Assembly: GCA_945862265.1 (NCBI GenBank)
Contig: CAMAXP010000003.1
Location: 1-64,000 of the forward strand
From: Bordetella parapertussis
Lineage (GTDB): Bacteria; Pseudomonadota; Gammaproteobacteria; Burkholderiales; SG8-39
Direction: 5' to 3'
Length of the DNA stretch: 64,000 nucleotides
Numbering within the stretch: the first letter of the stretch is position 1; each line of letters opens with the position of its first letter. Shown piece after piece: positions 35,029 to 44,642 of the stretch. A program made the position numbers and the translations under genes. The notes beneath the pieces are model-generated. The model saw only the letters and a program-made list of their open reading frames with translations, made no database searches and had not been told where the DNA came from.

Positions 35029-36362
35029 AACCCATCGGGATGCATTCACCGCTGGACGATTCGCTGCCGGTGGGTGCGACGTACGAGCGCACTTCACGAG
35101 AACCGCTTAAGGCGCCCGAGCTCGATACGCGCAAGCGCGCCGATGTCGTCGTCATCGGCGCGGGGTTTACAGGCCTTTCGAGCGCGTTGCACCTGACTGA
35201 AGGTGGCGCCAGTGTCGTCGTGCTCGAAGCTAAGGAAGTAGCCGCAGGGGGCTCCGGCCGCGCCTTCGGCCAAGTCGTGCCATACAATAAACACGGAGAA
35301 GGCGCGATCCTCGAGCGCTGGGGGGCAGAGCTTGGGCAGCGCCTCATCGATCTCATCGCGAGCGGCCCGGACTTGGTGTACGGCCTCATTGAAAAGCACC
35401 GTATCCAATGTGAGGCGATGCGCACCGGCCTGCTGTTCGGCGCGCACACCGCGGGCAACGCCGCCTGGCTCGAAAGACGCGCGAGATTTTGGCAGGCCAG
35501 AGGGCAACCGGTTGACATGCTGGACCGCGATGCGGCTGAAAAGCTTACCGGCACACGCTACTACCCGCACATGCTGCTCGACCGGCGCGGCGGGACAGTC
35601 AATCCGCTGGGCTACTGTCGCGGACTCGCGGCGGCTGCGGTCGCTTCAGGCGCCGTGTTGCATGAGCAGAGCCGTGCGACCGCGCTTCGCAAGCGGAACG
35701 ACGGATGGACGGTCGAAACCGCAAAGGGCGCCGTCGACGCGGCCCATGTAGTGATTGCGACCGATGCCTATTCCGATGGACTGTGGTCCGGGCTCGCCGA
35801 ATCGTTGGTGCCGTTGCGGGCGTATCACCTCGTGAGCAAACCAATGCACGAGCGATTTAGCTCTAGGGTGTTGCCCGAGCGGCAATCGCTCACCGACACG
35901 CGGCGCCTCTATTCTGGAATCCGCGTGCGTCCTAACGGTAGCTTGCACCTGAGCTGCGACGGTCCCGCTTTTCGCAATGATGCGCGCGCCTTCCGCAAGA
36001 AAAGTTCTTGCCGCGTGGCCGACCTGTTCCCCGATTTGCCGCCGGTTGAGTGGCAGGAAGAAATGGCAGGCTGGGTCGGCATGACTCACGACCAGTACCC
36101 GCACCTCCATTCGCTCGCGCCCGGCGCATGGGCTGCAATCGGACTCAACGGACGTGGTATCGCGGCCGGCACGCTGCTTGGCGCGCAAGTCGCAGGACGG
36201 GTGCTCGGGAAGGCGGATCGCGATTTGGCTTATCCAGTGACGCCGCTCACACCCGTGCGTGTACGCCCGTTCACGCGCGCGCTGGTCGGCAGCCTCATGA
36301 ACGCGTATCGAATCGTAGATGCAATTGAATTGCGCGGTTCGTACCTGAGCGCAGGCCGCTGA
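35016..36362 (+). CDS. FAD-dependent amine/amino-acid oxidoreductase (DAO family, PuuB-like)
   Basis: This 448-residue flavoprotein has the N-terminal dinucleotide-binding motif VVVIGAGFTGLSSALHLTEG and the glycine-rich GGSGRAFGQVVPYNK segment seen in gamma-glutamylputrescine oxidase-like enzymes. Its C-terminal FAD-binding portion contains AIGLNGRGIAAGTLLGAQVA. It would oxidise a secondary or primary amine or an imino acid. The start codon is uncertain (see 34981-35028). Its stop overlaps the next gene (TGATG), a reductase of the Ldh_2 family, making a functional pair likely. Confidence 0.85.
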   Translation: MAALKPIGMHSPLDDSLPVGATYERTSREPLKAPELDTRKRADVVVIGAGFTGLSSALHLTEGGASVVVLEAKEVAAGGSGRAFGQVVPYNKHGEGAILERWGAELGQRLIDLIASGPDLVYGLIEKHRIQCEAMRTGLLFGAHTAGNAAWLERRARFWQARGQPVDMLDRDAAEKLTGTRYYPHMLLDRRGGTVNPLGYCRGLAAAAVASGAVLHEQSRATALRKRNDGWTVETAKGAVDAAHVVIATDAYSDGLWSGLAESLVPLRAYHLVSKPMHERFSSRVLPERQSLTDTRRLYSGIRVRPNGSLHLSCDGPAFRNDARAFRKKSSCRVADLFPDLPPVEWQEEMAGWVGMTHDQYPHLHSLAPGAWAAIGLNGRGIAAGTLLGAQVAGRVLGKADRDLAYPVTPLTPVRVRPFTRALVGSLMNAYRIVDAIELRGSYLSAGR

Positions 36363-37366
36363 TGGGCAAGGTGCTTATGCTCGAGGAGCTCACCGCGCTC
36401 GTGGCTTCGGTATTCGAGCGCCACGGCGTGTCACCTGAGAACGCACGCATCGTCGCAGGTGTAGTTGCGGCGGCCGAGCGCGACGGCAGTCGCAGTCATG
36501 GACTTTTCCGCCTGCCAGGCTACGTATCGACCTTGAAGAGCGGATGGATAGACGGCAGGGCGGTGCCGGTCGTCACGGACGCGGCGCCGGGCCTTGTTGC
36601 GGTCGACGCGGCCAACGGCTTCGCACAGCCTGCGCTCGCCGCGGGCACGCCACTGCTGCTTAAGAAGGTAAGGGTGCAAGGCATCGCCGCGCTGGCAATC
36701 CACAATTCCCATCATTTTGGCGCCCTTTGGCCCGACATAGAGTCGTTTGCGGATGAGGGCTTCATCGCAATGGCGTTCGTGAATGCGCGCAGCCGCGTCG
36801 CTCCCTGGGGCGCGAAAAAGAAATTTCTCGGCACCAACCCGATGGCCTTTGCATGCCCGCGTCCGGGGCGCGAGCCGCTCGTATGGGACCTTGCCTCGAG
36901 CGTCGTCGCGCAAGGCGAGGTGCTGCTCGCCTCGACGCAAGGTCACGCGCTAGAAGACGGCATTGGCCTCGATTCAAACGGCAAACCCACGACCGATCCA
37001 GTCAAGGTGCTCGAGGGCGGCGCGATGCTCCCCTTCGGCGGGCACAAGGGCGCAGCGATCGGCTTTATGGTCGAGATCATGTCGGCTGCGCTTACCGGCG
37101 GCCGCTTCGGTTACGAGCACCGGCCCGACGCTCCTGCCGGAGCCCTGACTACGAATGCCGGGGAAAGCGTGATCTTGATCGATCCTAAGCCGACGGGCGG
37201 CGACGGTGTTGGTGAGCGCCTTACTGGCCTGTTCGAGGGCCTTGCGGACGTGGGCGCCGAGCGCCTGCCGGGAGACGCCCGCTATGCTAGGCGCCGCAAG
37301 TCGATGGCTGAAGGTATTTCGATCCCGCAGGAGACGTACGACACCATGCTGGGCTTTCTTCGTTAG
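36362..37366 (+). CDS. Malate/L-lactate dehydrogenase (Ldh_2) family oxidoreductase
   Basis: This 334-residue NAD(P)-dependent enzyme has the family hallmarks RDGSRSHGLFRLPGYVSTLK, NSHHFGALWPDIE, KKKFLGTNPMAFACPRPG and LPFGGHKGAAIGFMVEIMSA. Members include ureidoglycolate dehydrogenase and delta1-piperideine/pyrroline-2-carboxylate reductase. Next to an amine oxidase, an imine reductase role is attractive but unproven. It overlaps the oxidase by one base. Its 3' end overlaps the convergent PhzF gene by four bases. Confidence 0.86.
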   Translation: MGKVLMLEELTALVASVFERHGVSPENARIVAGVVAAAERDGSRSHGLFRLPGYVSTLKSGWIDGRAVPVVTDAAPGLVAVDAANGFAQPALAAGTPLLLKKVRVQGIAALAIHNSHHFGALWPDIESFADEGFIAMAFVNARSRVAPWGAKKKFLGTNPMAFACPRPGREPLVWDLASSVVAQGEVLLASTQGHALEDGIGLDSNGKPTTDPVKVLEGGAMLPFGGHKGAAIGFMVEIMSAALTGGRFGYEHRPDAPAGALTTNAGESVILIDPKPTGGDGVGERLTGLFEGLADVGAERLPGDARYARRRKSMAEGISIPQETYDTMLGFLR

Positions 37367-38172
37367 GCAGGGAGCCCAATCGTCCCTTCGAGAAACGGCA
37401 CCGCGTTCGCCGCAAGGCGCACGCGGCCGTTGCCGAGATCCTCGCAGTACATCATGCCGCCGCGTTGCGAGAGTTGGCGGGCGACCAGCGACGATTTTCC
37501 CAGTCGTTTCGACCAGAACGGCACGACCTGCGCATGCAGCGACCCGGTTGCCGGGTCTTCTGGGATGCCCTTGGTTGGCGTGAAGTAGCGCGACGCGATG
37601 TCGCATTCGTAGCCGGCGCCGGGCGCAGTGACGATGACTCCGGGCAGGTCGAGCGCTGCAATGCGCGTGAAATCGGGCTCTAGTTTTGCGACCGTGGCTG
37701 CGTCGGCAAGTACCGCGATATAGGACGCGCCGCGCAAGACCTCCGTCACGACGATACCAAGTGCTTCGGCAAGTCCGCGTGGTGCTTGGCAAGGTTCGAT
37801 CGCTCGCGTCGGCAGGTCGAGGACGAAGTGGTCGTCGCTTCGAATCACGGTCAGCAATCCTGCGCGCGTCCTGAACGTAACCCCTTTGCTTCCCGGCTCG
37901 AGCTTCTCGAGCACCACCCACGCTGCTCCGAGCGTGCCATGACCGCACAACTCCTCCTCGACCTTCGGCGTGAACCAGCGCAGCCCATAGCCCCCAGCTT
38001 CGCGCACGAGGAATGCCGTAGCCGAAAGCGCGACCTCCGCGGCAATCGCCTGCATGGTAGCGTCAGGCAGCCAGCCCGCGAGCAAGCAGACCCCGGCCGG
38101 GTTGCCGCTGAAAGGCCGGTCCGCGAAGGCGTCGACCTGGAAATAAGGGATGCGCGCGATGGCGCTGCTCAC
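37363..38172 (-). CDS. PhzF-family epimerase/isomerase
   Basis: This 269-residue protein of the PhzF/DAP-epimerase fold has YFQVDAFADRPFSGNPAGVC at the N-terminus with the conserved glycine-asparagine-proline and LSATAFLVRE with the likely catalytic glutamate position altered (SATAF where PhzF enzymes have SETAF). It also has CGHGTLGAAWV and GIPEDPATGSLHAQ. The GTG start at 38172 overlaps the Bug stop (GTGA), giving translational coupling. Loss of the usual Glu would change the chemistry and is worth noting. Confidence 0.85.
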   Translation of the reverse strand: MSSAIARIPYFQVDAFADRPFSGNPAGVCLLAGWLPDATMQAIAAEVALSATAFLVREAGGYGLRWFTPKVEEELCGHGTLGAAWVVLEKLEPGSKGVTFRTRAGLLTVIRSDDHFVLDLPTRAIEPCQAPRGLAEALGIVVTEVLRGASYIAVLADAATVAKLEPDFTRIAALDLPGVIVTAPGAGYECDIASRYFTPTKGIPEDPATGSLHAQVVPFWSKRLGKSSLVARQLSQRGGMMYCEDLGNGRVRLAANAVPFLEGTIGLPA

Positions 38173-39122
38173 TCCGCCTTCATGCCCGCATCGCGCACAT
38201 AGATCTCCCACTTGGCGATCTCCCGACGCAGGAAATCGGCCAGCCCCTGCGGCGTCGTGGTGATGACCTCGATGCCCATCTTGTCGGTTTGCGGCTTGAC
38301 CGAGGGCATCGCTAACGCCTCGACAATCTTCGCATTCAGTACGTCGATGATCGGCTTCGGCGTCCCGGCCGGCACAAACGCCGCGAACCAGCCGACGAGG
38401 TCGAAGTCAGTAACGCCCGACTCGTGCATCGTTGGCACGTTGGGATAGAGGGACGAGCGCTGCTTCCCGCTGACCGCAAGCGGCCGCAGGTCGCCGTTCG
38501 AAAAGTACCCCGCCCCCGAGGCGAAGTCCGCGGCCATCGCCGCAAGCCTCCCGCCGATCAGGTCTGTGGTAGCTGTGGGTGAACTCTTGTAGGGCACGGC
38601 GACCATGTCGAGCTTGAAGGCCTTGATCATCGTCTGGCTGGCGATCAGCGCGCCGGCGCTGGGATGGCCGATGGCGAGCTTGCCGGGTTGGGCTCGAGCC
38701 GCGTCCACCAGGTTGGCGAGCGTTTTGTGCGGCGAGCCTGAATGCACCGCGATCACCCAGCTAATAGCGCCGAAGCGCGAGACCGGCTCGAAATCCCTGG
38801 TCGGGTCGACGCGCTGCTCTTTCATTAGCCAGACGTTCGAAGCGGTGCCGGTCGTGCCCATCAGTATTGTGTAGCCGTCGGGCTTCGCGCGCTTTACGTA
38901 TTCAGCGGCGACCGCCCCATTGGCGCCCGGCTTGTTGTCGATGACTACCGGCTGGCCGACCTTGTTCTTGAGCTCGTTGCCGATGATGCGAGCGAAGATG
39001 TCGGTCGCAGAGCCAGCTGCAAACGGCACCACGAGCGTCACCGTCCGGTTGGGATAGGGCTCCTGTCCTATCGAAGGCCCGGCCGAGAGACAGGCGAGCA
39101 ACCCTGCAACCAGACGAAACAT
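38169..39122 (-). CDS. Bug/TctC-family periplasmic solute receptor
   Basis: This 317-residue receptor has a signal peptide MFRLVAGLLACLSAGPSIG. Landmarks are VPFAAGSATDIFARIIGNEL, AVPYKSSPTATTDLIGGRLA and VPAGTPKPIIDVL. The aspartate motif reads AGSATD instead of PGGGTD. AGGAGGAAT precedes the ATG at 39122. It is coupled to the PhzF gene and divergent from the HyuB/HyuA operon 117 bases away. Confidence 0.9.
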   Translation of the reverse strand: MFRLVAGLLACLSAGPSIGQEPYPNRTVTLVVPFAAGSATDIFARIIGNELKNKVGQPVVIDNKPGANGAVAAEYVKRAKPDGYTILMGTTGTASNVWLMKEQRVDPTRDFEPVSRFGAISWVIAVHSGSPHKTLANLVDAARAQPGKLAIGHPSAGALIASQTMIKAFKLDMVAVPYKSSPTATTDLIGGRLAAMAADFASGAGYFSNGDLRPLAVSGKQRSSLYPNVPTMHESGVTDFDLVGWFAAFVPAGTPKPIIDVLNAKIVEALAMPSVKPQTDKMGIEVITTTPQGLADFLRREIAKWEIYVRDAGMKAE

Positions 39123-39239
39123 GGGATTCCTCCTGTTGATTAGTCGTACCTGATGCGCGAAAGTGAAACCACGTCCGAACCCTGCCAAACCCCAACGATG
39201 GTATAGCATAATGGATCGATCCTTCCATCGAGACTACTA

Positions 39240-40901
39240 ATGCGAAGCAAGCCTGCGGACGGATTCGACCCTGTTTCACTCGAGATCCTCTGGAGCCGCC
39301 TGATCTCCATCGCTGACGAGTCCGCGGCCGCGCTTTTGCGCACCTCGTTTTCCACCATCGTGCGCGAATCGAACGATTTCGCAACTGCTCTGATGGATGC
39401 CAATGGCGATTCGCTCTCCGAGAATACCGCGGGCATCCCGTCCTTTGTCGGCATCCTGCCGCGCACGCTCAAGCACTTCCTCGCGCGCTTTCCAAAGGAC
39501 ACTTGGCGTCCTGGAGACCTAGTGATTACCAACGATCCGTGGATGGCCACCGGCCACCTGCCGGACGTGACCATGGCCGCGCCGATCTTCCATCGCGGCA
39601 GGCTAGTTGGTTTCTCCGGATCGATCGCGCACCTGCCAGACATCGGCGGCGCGCCGTGGGGGTGCGACGCGAGGGAGCTGTTCGAGGAGGGTCTGCGCAT
39701 CCCGCCGCTCAAGTTCTACTCGGAGGGCCGGCAGAACGCCGAGTTCACCGAAATCCTGCTCGGCAACGTGCGCGTGCCCGACCAGGTCATGGGCGACCTG
39801 CAGGCGCAGGTAACGGCCAATCGAGTATGCGCTCGGCGGCTGGGAGAATTCCTTGATGACGCCGGTATGGTTGACCTCACAGCTCTTTCCAAGGCGTTGC
39901 AGGATCGCGCCGAGACAGCCATGCGCGAAGCGATCGAAGCGGTGCCCGATGGCGTCTATCGCTCGAGCGTAGATGCGGACGGCTTCGATGAGGACGAGAC
40001 GCACATTGAGTGCACGTTGACGGTAAAAGGCTCTTCGCTGCATATCGACTATGCGGGCACCTCGAAGCAGATCGGCCGCGGCCTCAACTCGGTCATGAAT
40101 TACACGTACGCGTACTCGGTGTACCCGGTGAAATGCGCCCTCGACCCGATGACGCCGAGAAACGAAGGTTCATACCGCTCGGTGACGGTCGACGCACCGC
40201 TGGGGTCGTTGCTCAATCCGCGCTTCCCCGCACCGTGCAATGCCCGGCAGCTCACCGGGCACCTCCTTGCCGGTGCGATCTACGGGGCGCTTGCGCAGGC
40301 GGTGCCTGAAAAGGTCACGGCGGAGTCCGGCAGCGCGCCGACGCTGCGGTCCGTCTATGGCGGGATCGACCGGCAGGGCAATCGATTTTCGCAAATCCTT
40401 TTTGCAAGCGGCGGCATGGGGGCTTCGGCAGTGAAGGACGGCCTCGCGACGACCGCTTTTCCTACCAACTCCGGTGCGGGCAGCATAGAGGCCTTCGAGA
40501 GCATTTCGCCGCTCATAGTCTGGAAGAAGGAGTATCGCAGCGATTCGGGCGGGCCCGGCAAGTTCCGGGGCGGCCTTGGGCAGGACGTCGAGGTCGAAGT
40601 CGTCTCTCCCGAACCTGTCCGGCTGTCGCTCTTATCGGATCGGCAGAAATACGCGCCGCGCGGATTGCTTGGCGGCAAGGACGGCGCGAAAGTCGAGATC
40701 ACGCTCGCTGACGGCTCGCGCCCGCACCAGAAGTCGCGCAGCATGCTCGCGCCGGGGGATCGGTTGTCGATGCGTTTCAGCGGGGGCGGGGGGTATGGCG
40801 ATCCCAAGTCGAGGGATCCGGCAGCGGTGCGCGACGATGTGCGCAATGGCTACGTCTCTGCCAAAGCCGCGCACGATGAGTACGGGATCGCCACTGAATG
40901 A
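39240..40901 (+). CDS. Hydantoinase B/oxoprolinase family, HyuB/AcxA-type subunit
   Basis: This 553-residue protein belongs to the Hydantoinase_B family: SLEILWSRLISIADESAAAL, ITNDPWMATGHLPDVTMAAP, SIAHLPDIGGAPWGCDARE, and the glycine-rich tail FSGGGGYGDP. With HyuA it forms an ATP-dependent enzyme such as N-methylhydantoinase, 5-oxoprolinase or acetone/acetophenone carboxylase. No ribosome binding site is visible. TATAGCATAAT at about 39202-39212 may be the -10 region. The stop overlaps the HyuA start (ATGA). Confidence 0.9.
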   Translation: MRSKPADGFDPVSLEILWSRLISIADESAAALLRTSFSTIVRESNDFATALMDANGDSLSENTAGIPSFVGILPRTLKHFLARFPKDTWRPGDLVITNDPWMATGHLPDVTMAAPIFHRGRLVGFSGSIAHLPDIGGAPWGCDARELFEEGLRIPPLKFYSEGRQNAEFTEILLGNVRVPDQVMGDLQAQVTANRVCARRLGEFLDDAGMVDLTALSKALQDRAETAMREAIEAVPDGVYRSSVDADGFDEDETHIECTLTVKGSSLHIDYAGTSKQIGRGLNSVMNYTYAYSVYPVKCALDPMTPRNEGSYRSVTVDAPLGSLLNPRFPAPCNARQLTGHLLAGAIYGALAQAVPEKVTAESGSAPTLRSVYGGIDRQGNRFSQILFASGGMGASAVKDGLATTAFPTNSGAGSIEAFESISPLIVWKKEYRSDSGGPGKFRGGLGQDVEVEVVSPEPVRLSLLSDRQKYAPRGLLGGKDGAKVEITLADGSRPHQKSRSMLAPGDRLSMRFSGGGGYGDPKSRDPAAVRDDVRNGYVSAKAAHDEYGIATE

Positions 40902-43030
40902 GCGCCCGCACAACCAGAATTGGCGTTGATGTAGGGGGGACTTTCACTGATTTTGTCATGGTCGACGAGGCGCGTGACCTCATCTTCACCGGCAAGCGTC
41001 TGACCACGCCTGGCGACCCGAGCGTCGCGATCCTAGAAGGCACCGAGCGGCTGCTCGCGGAGGCCGGCACCGCAATCGGTGAGGTCGACAGCATCGTCCA
41101 CGGCACCACGCTCGTGACCAACACCGTCATCGAAAGAAAGGGGGCCAGGGTCGGATTGATCACCACCAAGGGCTTTCGCGATTCGATCGAGATGGGCGGC
41201 GAGATCCGTTACGACCTCTATGACCTTTTCCTCGAGCGACCCGAGCCGCTGGTGCCGCGCTACCTGCGCGTCGAGGTAGACGAGCGCATTGACGCGGAAG
41301 GCAAGGTACTTCGCCCCCTCGGTCGCGAGGACGTGCGCGCAGCGGCAGAGAAATTGCTGCGCGAAGGTGTTGAGGCCATCGCCGTGTGCTTCATGCACAG
41401 CTATCGAAATGACAGCCACGAGCGCATCGCCAAAGAAGTGCTGCTGAAGATGGCACCGCGCCTGCCGATTTGCATCTCATCGGAAGTCGCGCCGGAGATT
41501 CGCGAATACGAGCGCGGTAGCACGACCGTCGCGAATGCCTACGTGCTGCCGCTGATGCGCGACTATCTCGCGCGGCTCGAATCCCGGCTGCGTGAAATGG
41601 GCCTCAACGGTACGCTTTACGTCATGCTGTCGGGCGGCGGCATCACTACGATCAAGTCTGCTCAACAGTTTCCGATTCGCCTGATCGAGTCCGGGCCTGC
41701 GGCAGGCGCGATGGGCGCCTCTTTCTACAGCCGCTTAATCGGCGAAAACCACCTGATCTCATTCGACATGGGCGGCACGACCGCCAAGATCTGCCTCATC
41801 GACGAAGGCCGGCCAGAGCACGCACACCAGTTTGAAGCGGCGCGCGTGCGGCGTTTCCGCAAGGGGTCGGGACTGCCAATCAAGGTGCCGGTCATCGACC
41901 TTATCGAAATCGGTGCAGGCGGCGGATCGCTTGCGCGCGTTGACCGCATGGGACTGCTCAAGGTCGGCCCGGAAAGCGCGGGCTCCGAGCCGGGCCCGGT
42001 CTGCTACAGCCGCGGCGGCACCGAGCCCACGGTCACGGATTCGGACTTGCTGCTCGGCTACCTGTCGCCCGATTACTTCCTTGGCGGCGAGATGAAGCTT
42101 GACTTTGATGCGGTGCGCGCGGCAATGCAGGACAAAGTCGCCGGCCCGCTCGGCCTGGACGTCACCGCGGCGGCGGCGGGCATCCACAGCATCGTCAACG
42201 AAAACATGGCCGCCGCAACGCGGATGTATATCGCAGAGAAGGGTAGGGACCCGCGGCGTTACACGATGATCGCGTTCGGCGGCGCAGGCCCGGTGCACGC
42301 TTATGGCCTGGCCAAGCTGCTCAAGCTTCGCCGCATTGTTTGTCCCTTGGGCGCGGGCGTGATGTCTGCGCTCGGCTTCCTCGTCGCCCCTTCGGCGATC
42401 GACTTTGTGCGCAGCTATGTTTCGCGGATAACTGAAGTCGACTGGGATCACCTCAACCGCCTCTTCGATGAGATGGAGGAGGAGGGCCGCCAAGTTCTCG
42501 CGGAGGCCGGTGTGACGCAGGTTGAGATCCGCCGCCACGCCGACATGCGCTATGCGGGACAGGGCTTCGAGATCAGCGTGCCGATGGCCGCCGGCAGGCT
42601 CGGTGCAGGATCGATTTCAAAAATGGAAGAACAGTTTTCGGCGACCTATGAGCGCCTGTTCGACCGCAGTATCGAGGGCGTGCCGATAGAGGCGCTGACC
42701 TGGCGCTTGAGCGCCTCGGGCCCGGCGCCGGACATCCGCCTGCGGTTCGCGGGTGGCGCCAAGGCGGACAAAGGCGAAGCGGGCAAAGGCACGCGGCAGG
42801 TCTACTTCCCGGGTTCGGGCTTCGTGCCGTGCCCGGTCTACAGCCGGTATGCGCTGGGTGAAGGCGCATCGCTACAGGGGCCGGTTGTGATCGAGGAACG
42901 AGAGTCCACCGTGGTCGTAGGCCCCGATGCGAGCGTGCGCGTGGACAAGTACCTTAACCTCATCATCGACATCGAGCAGCCGCTCGACCCCGTCAACGCG
43001 CCCGAAGAAGAACATGCCGACCACCGTTGA
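40898..43030 (+). CDS. Hydantoinase A/oxoprolinase family, HyuA-type ATPase subunit
   Basis: This 710-residue ASKHA-fold subunit has the phosphate-binding motif RIGVDVGGTFTDFVMVDEAR near its N-terminus, the HyuA core SFDMGGTTAKICLIDEGRPE and EIGAGGGSLARVD, and AFGGAGPVHAYGLAKLLKLR near the end. ATP hydrolysis would drive opening or carboxylation of the substrate handled with HyuB. The length is normal for the family. It overlaps HyuB by 4 bases and the TPP enzyme by 17 bases, so all three are coupled. Confidence 0.92.
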   Translation: MSARTTRIGVDVGGTFTDFVMVDEARDLIFTGKRLTTPGDPSVAILEGTERLLAEAGTAIGEVDSIVHGTTLVTNTVIERKGARVGLITTKGFRDSIEMGGEIRYDLYDLFLERPEPLVPRYLRVEVDERIDAEGKVLRPLGREDVRAAAEKLLREGVEAIAVCFMHSYRNDSHERIAKEVLLKMAPRLPICISSEVAPEIREYERGSTTVANAYVLPLMRDYLARLESRLREMGLNGTLYVMLSGGGITTIKSAQQFPIRLIESGPAAGAMGASFYSRLIGENHLISFDMGGTTAKICLIDEGRPEHAHQFEAARVRRFRKGSGLPIKVPVIDLIEIGAGGGSLARVDRMGLLKVGPESAGSEPGPVCYSRGGTEPTVTDSDLLLGYLSPDYFLGGEMKLDFDAVRAAMQDKVAGPLGLDVTAAAAGIHSIVNENMAAATRMYIAEKGRDPRRYTMIAFGGAGPVHAYGLAKLLKLRRIVCPLGAGVMSALGFLVAPSAIDFVRSYVSRITEVDWDHLNRLFDEMEEEGRQVLAEAGVTQVEIRRHADMRYAGQGFEISVPMAAGRLGAGSISKMEEQFSATYERLFDRSIEGVPIEALTWRLSASGPAPDIRLRFAGGAKADKGEAGKGTRQVYFPGSGFVPCPVYSRYALGEGASLQGPVVIEERESTVVVGPDASVRVDKYLNLIIDIEQPLDPVNAPEEEHADHR

Positions 43031-44624
43031 AGTCCTCGCGCAGGCGTTCAAAGACATGGGCACGCCGTTTATCGTGGGGCATCCCGGCGGCGAGTCGGTA
43101 GAACTCATGCAGGCGGCGCAGCAGCGCGGCATGCGCTTCATCCTCATGAAACAGGAAGTGGCCGGCGCGATGCTGGCCTCGACGTGGGGCGAAATCACTG
43201 GCTCACCCGGGGTGTGCCTTTCCACGCGCGGTCCCGGAGCGGCCAACATGGTCAACGGCGTAGCGCATGCCTGGATGGACCGCTGCCCGCTGATTGCGAT
43301 CACCGACCAGTATTCGGCGCCGACGCTTGCCATCGGCCTGCGTCAGCGTCTCGACCAGCAGGCGCTGTATGCGCCGGTCTCCAAGTGGTCGACCGTGATT
43401 AATGCCAAGAGCGTCCGTCAGCAGATTCGGCGCGCAGTACGCACCGCGTGCGCTCTGCCCCCGGGCCCGGTGCACTTTGACATGCCGCAAAGCGAGACCA
43501 CGCAGGCTGCGGGCGAGGTTGAGGCCGAAGGTCTGCTGATGCCAGACCTTCAGCTGATCGCAGCTGAAAGGGAATCGCTGAAGGAACCGTTGCGGGTTTT
43601 AGCAAAATCCCGCAAGCCGATTTTGCTCGTCGGCCTTGGCGTCTATTGGAGCCGTGCGTCAGTCGAGCTGGTGGCGCTAGCCGAAAAACTCGGCGCGCCG
43701 GTGCTGACGACCTCCAAGTGCAAGGGCGCGATTCCGGAAGACCATCTTCTGCGCGCGGGCTGCATCATCGGCGGCCTGATCGAGAGGAAGCTCATTCAGC
43801 AGGCCGACCTCATAGTCACCGTCGGGCTCGATGCGATCGAGCTGCAGCCCAAGGCCTGGCCGTACACGCTTCCGGTGATGTCCCTCGCGTCTGTGGCGAA
43901 CCTCGATGCCCTGGTGCCAGCCTCGCCCGAAGTGGTCGGCGACCTCAAGTCGATCCTTGCCGGGCTGGCGCAGTGGGCGCCGGAAGGCAGCGGTTGGGGA
44001 GAGAAAGCGGCAAAGGCGTTTCGCGATGACGTGGTCGCCGCCTTGGACACGCCCGCCACTGGGCTTTCACCGCAGCGCGCGATGGAAGTTGCGCGCTGCG
44101 TCTTGCCGCGCGACACGATCGCCACGTGCGATGCCGGCGCAAGCCGCCTGCTCGTGGTGCAGAAATGGCAGAGCTACGGCGCGCGTGAGTTCCTCACCTC
44201 GAACGGCCTTGGCTCGATGGGCTTCGCCATTCCCGGCGCGCTCGGCGCGCGGCTGGCGCACCCGAACCGGCCGATCGTGGCGTTTACCGGCGACGGCGGA
44301 TTCATGATGGCGGTGGCCGAGCTGCAGACTTCGGTGCGCGAGAAGCTGCCGATCATCGTTGTGGTCTTCGACGACGAGGAAATTGCGCTCATCCGCGTCA
44401 AGCAGGAGCTTAAGGGCATCCCGTCCTACGGCGTGAAGATCGGCGGCATCGACTGGGAGAAGCTCGCGCAGGGCTTTGGCGCCGACGGTGTAGTAGTCGA
44501 TAATGAGCATGCATTGGGTGACGCGCTCAAGGCCGCCCTCAAGTCTGGGCGAACTACCGTCATTGGGGCGCGCATCGACGGCTCGGGCTACGTCGCGCAG
44601 TTCAACGCGCTGAGGGAGCTCTAA
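43014..44624 (+). CDS. Thiamine-diphosphate-dependent enzyme (acetolactate synthase-like)
   Basis: This 536-residue protein has all three TPP-enzyme domains. The N-terminal Pyr domain has the catalytic glutamate in KQEVAGAMLASTWG, the central domain follows, and the PP domain has the Mg/TPP motif FTGDGGFMMAVAELQ. It resembles large subunits of acetolactate synthase, benzoylformate decarboxylase and oxalyl-CoA decarboxylase relatives. No regulatory small subunit is present. In this operon it may decarboxylate or ligate a 2-oxo acid produced from the HyuAB substrate. Confidence 0.87.
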   Translation: MPTTVEVLAQAFKDMGTPFIVGHPGGESVELMQAAQQRGMRFILMKQEVAGAMLASTWGEITGSPGVCLSTRGPGAANMVNGVAHAWMDRCPLIAITDQYSAPTLAIGLRQRLDQQALYAPVSKWSTVINAKSVRQQIRRAVRTACALPPGPVHFDMPQSETTQAAGEVEAEGLLMPDLQLIAAERESLKEPLRVLAKSRKPILLVGLGVYWSRASVELVALAEKLGAPVLTTSKCKGAIPEDHLLRAGCIIGGLIERKLIQQADLIVTVGLDAIELQPKAWPYTLPVMSLASVANLDALVPASPEVVGDLKSILAGLAQWAPEGSGWGEKAAKAFRDDVVAALDTPATGLSPQRAMEVARCVLPRDTIATCDAGASRLLVVQKWQSYGAREFLTSNGLGSMGFAIPGALGARLAHPNRPIVAFTGDGGFMMAVAELQTSVREKLPIIVVVFDDEEIALIRVKQELKGIPSYGVKIGGIDWEKLAQGFGADGVVVDNEHALGDALKAALKSGRTTVIGARIDGSGYVAQFNALREL

Positions 44625-44642
44625 CCTGTGCCGTCCCCGCGC

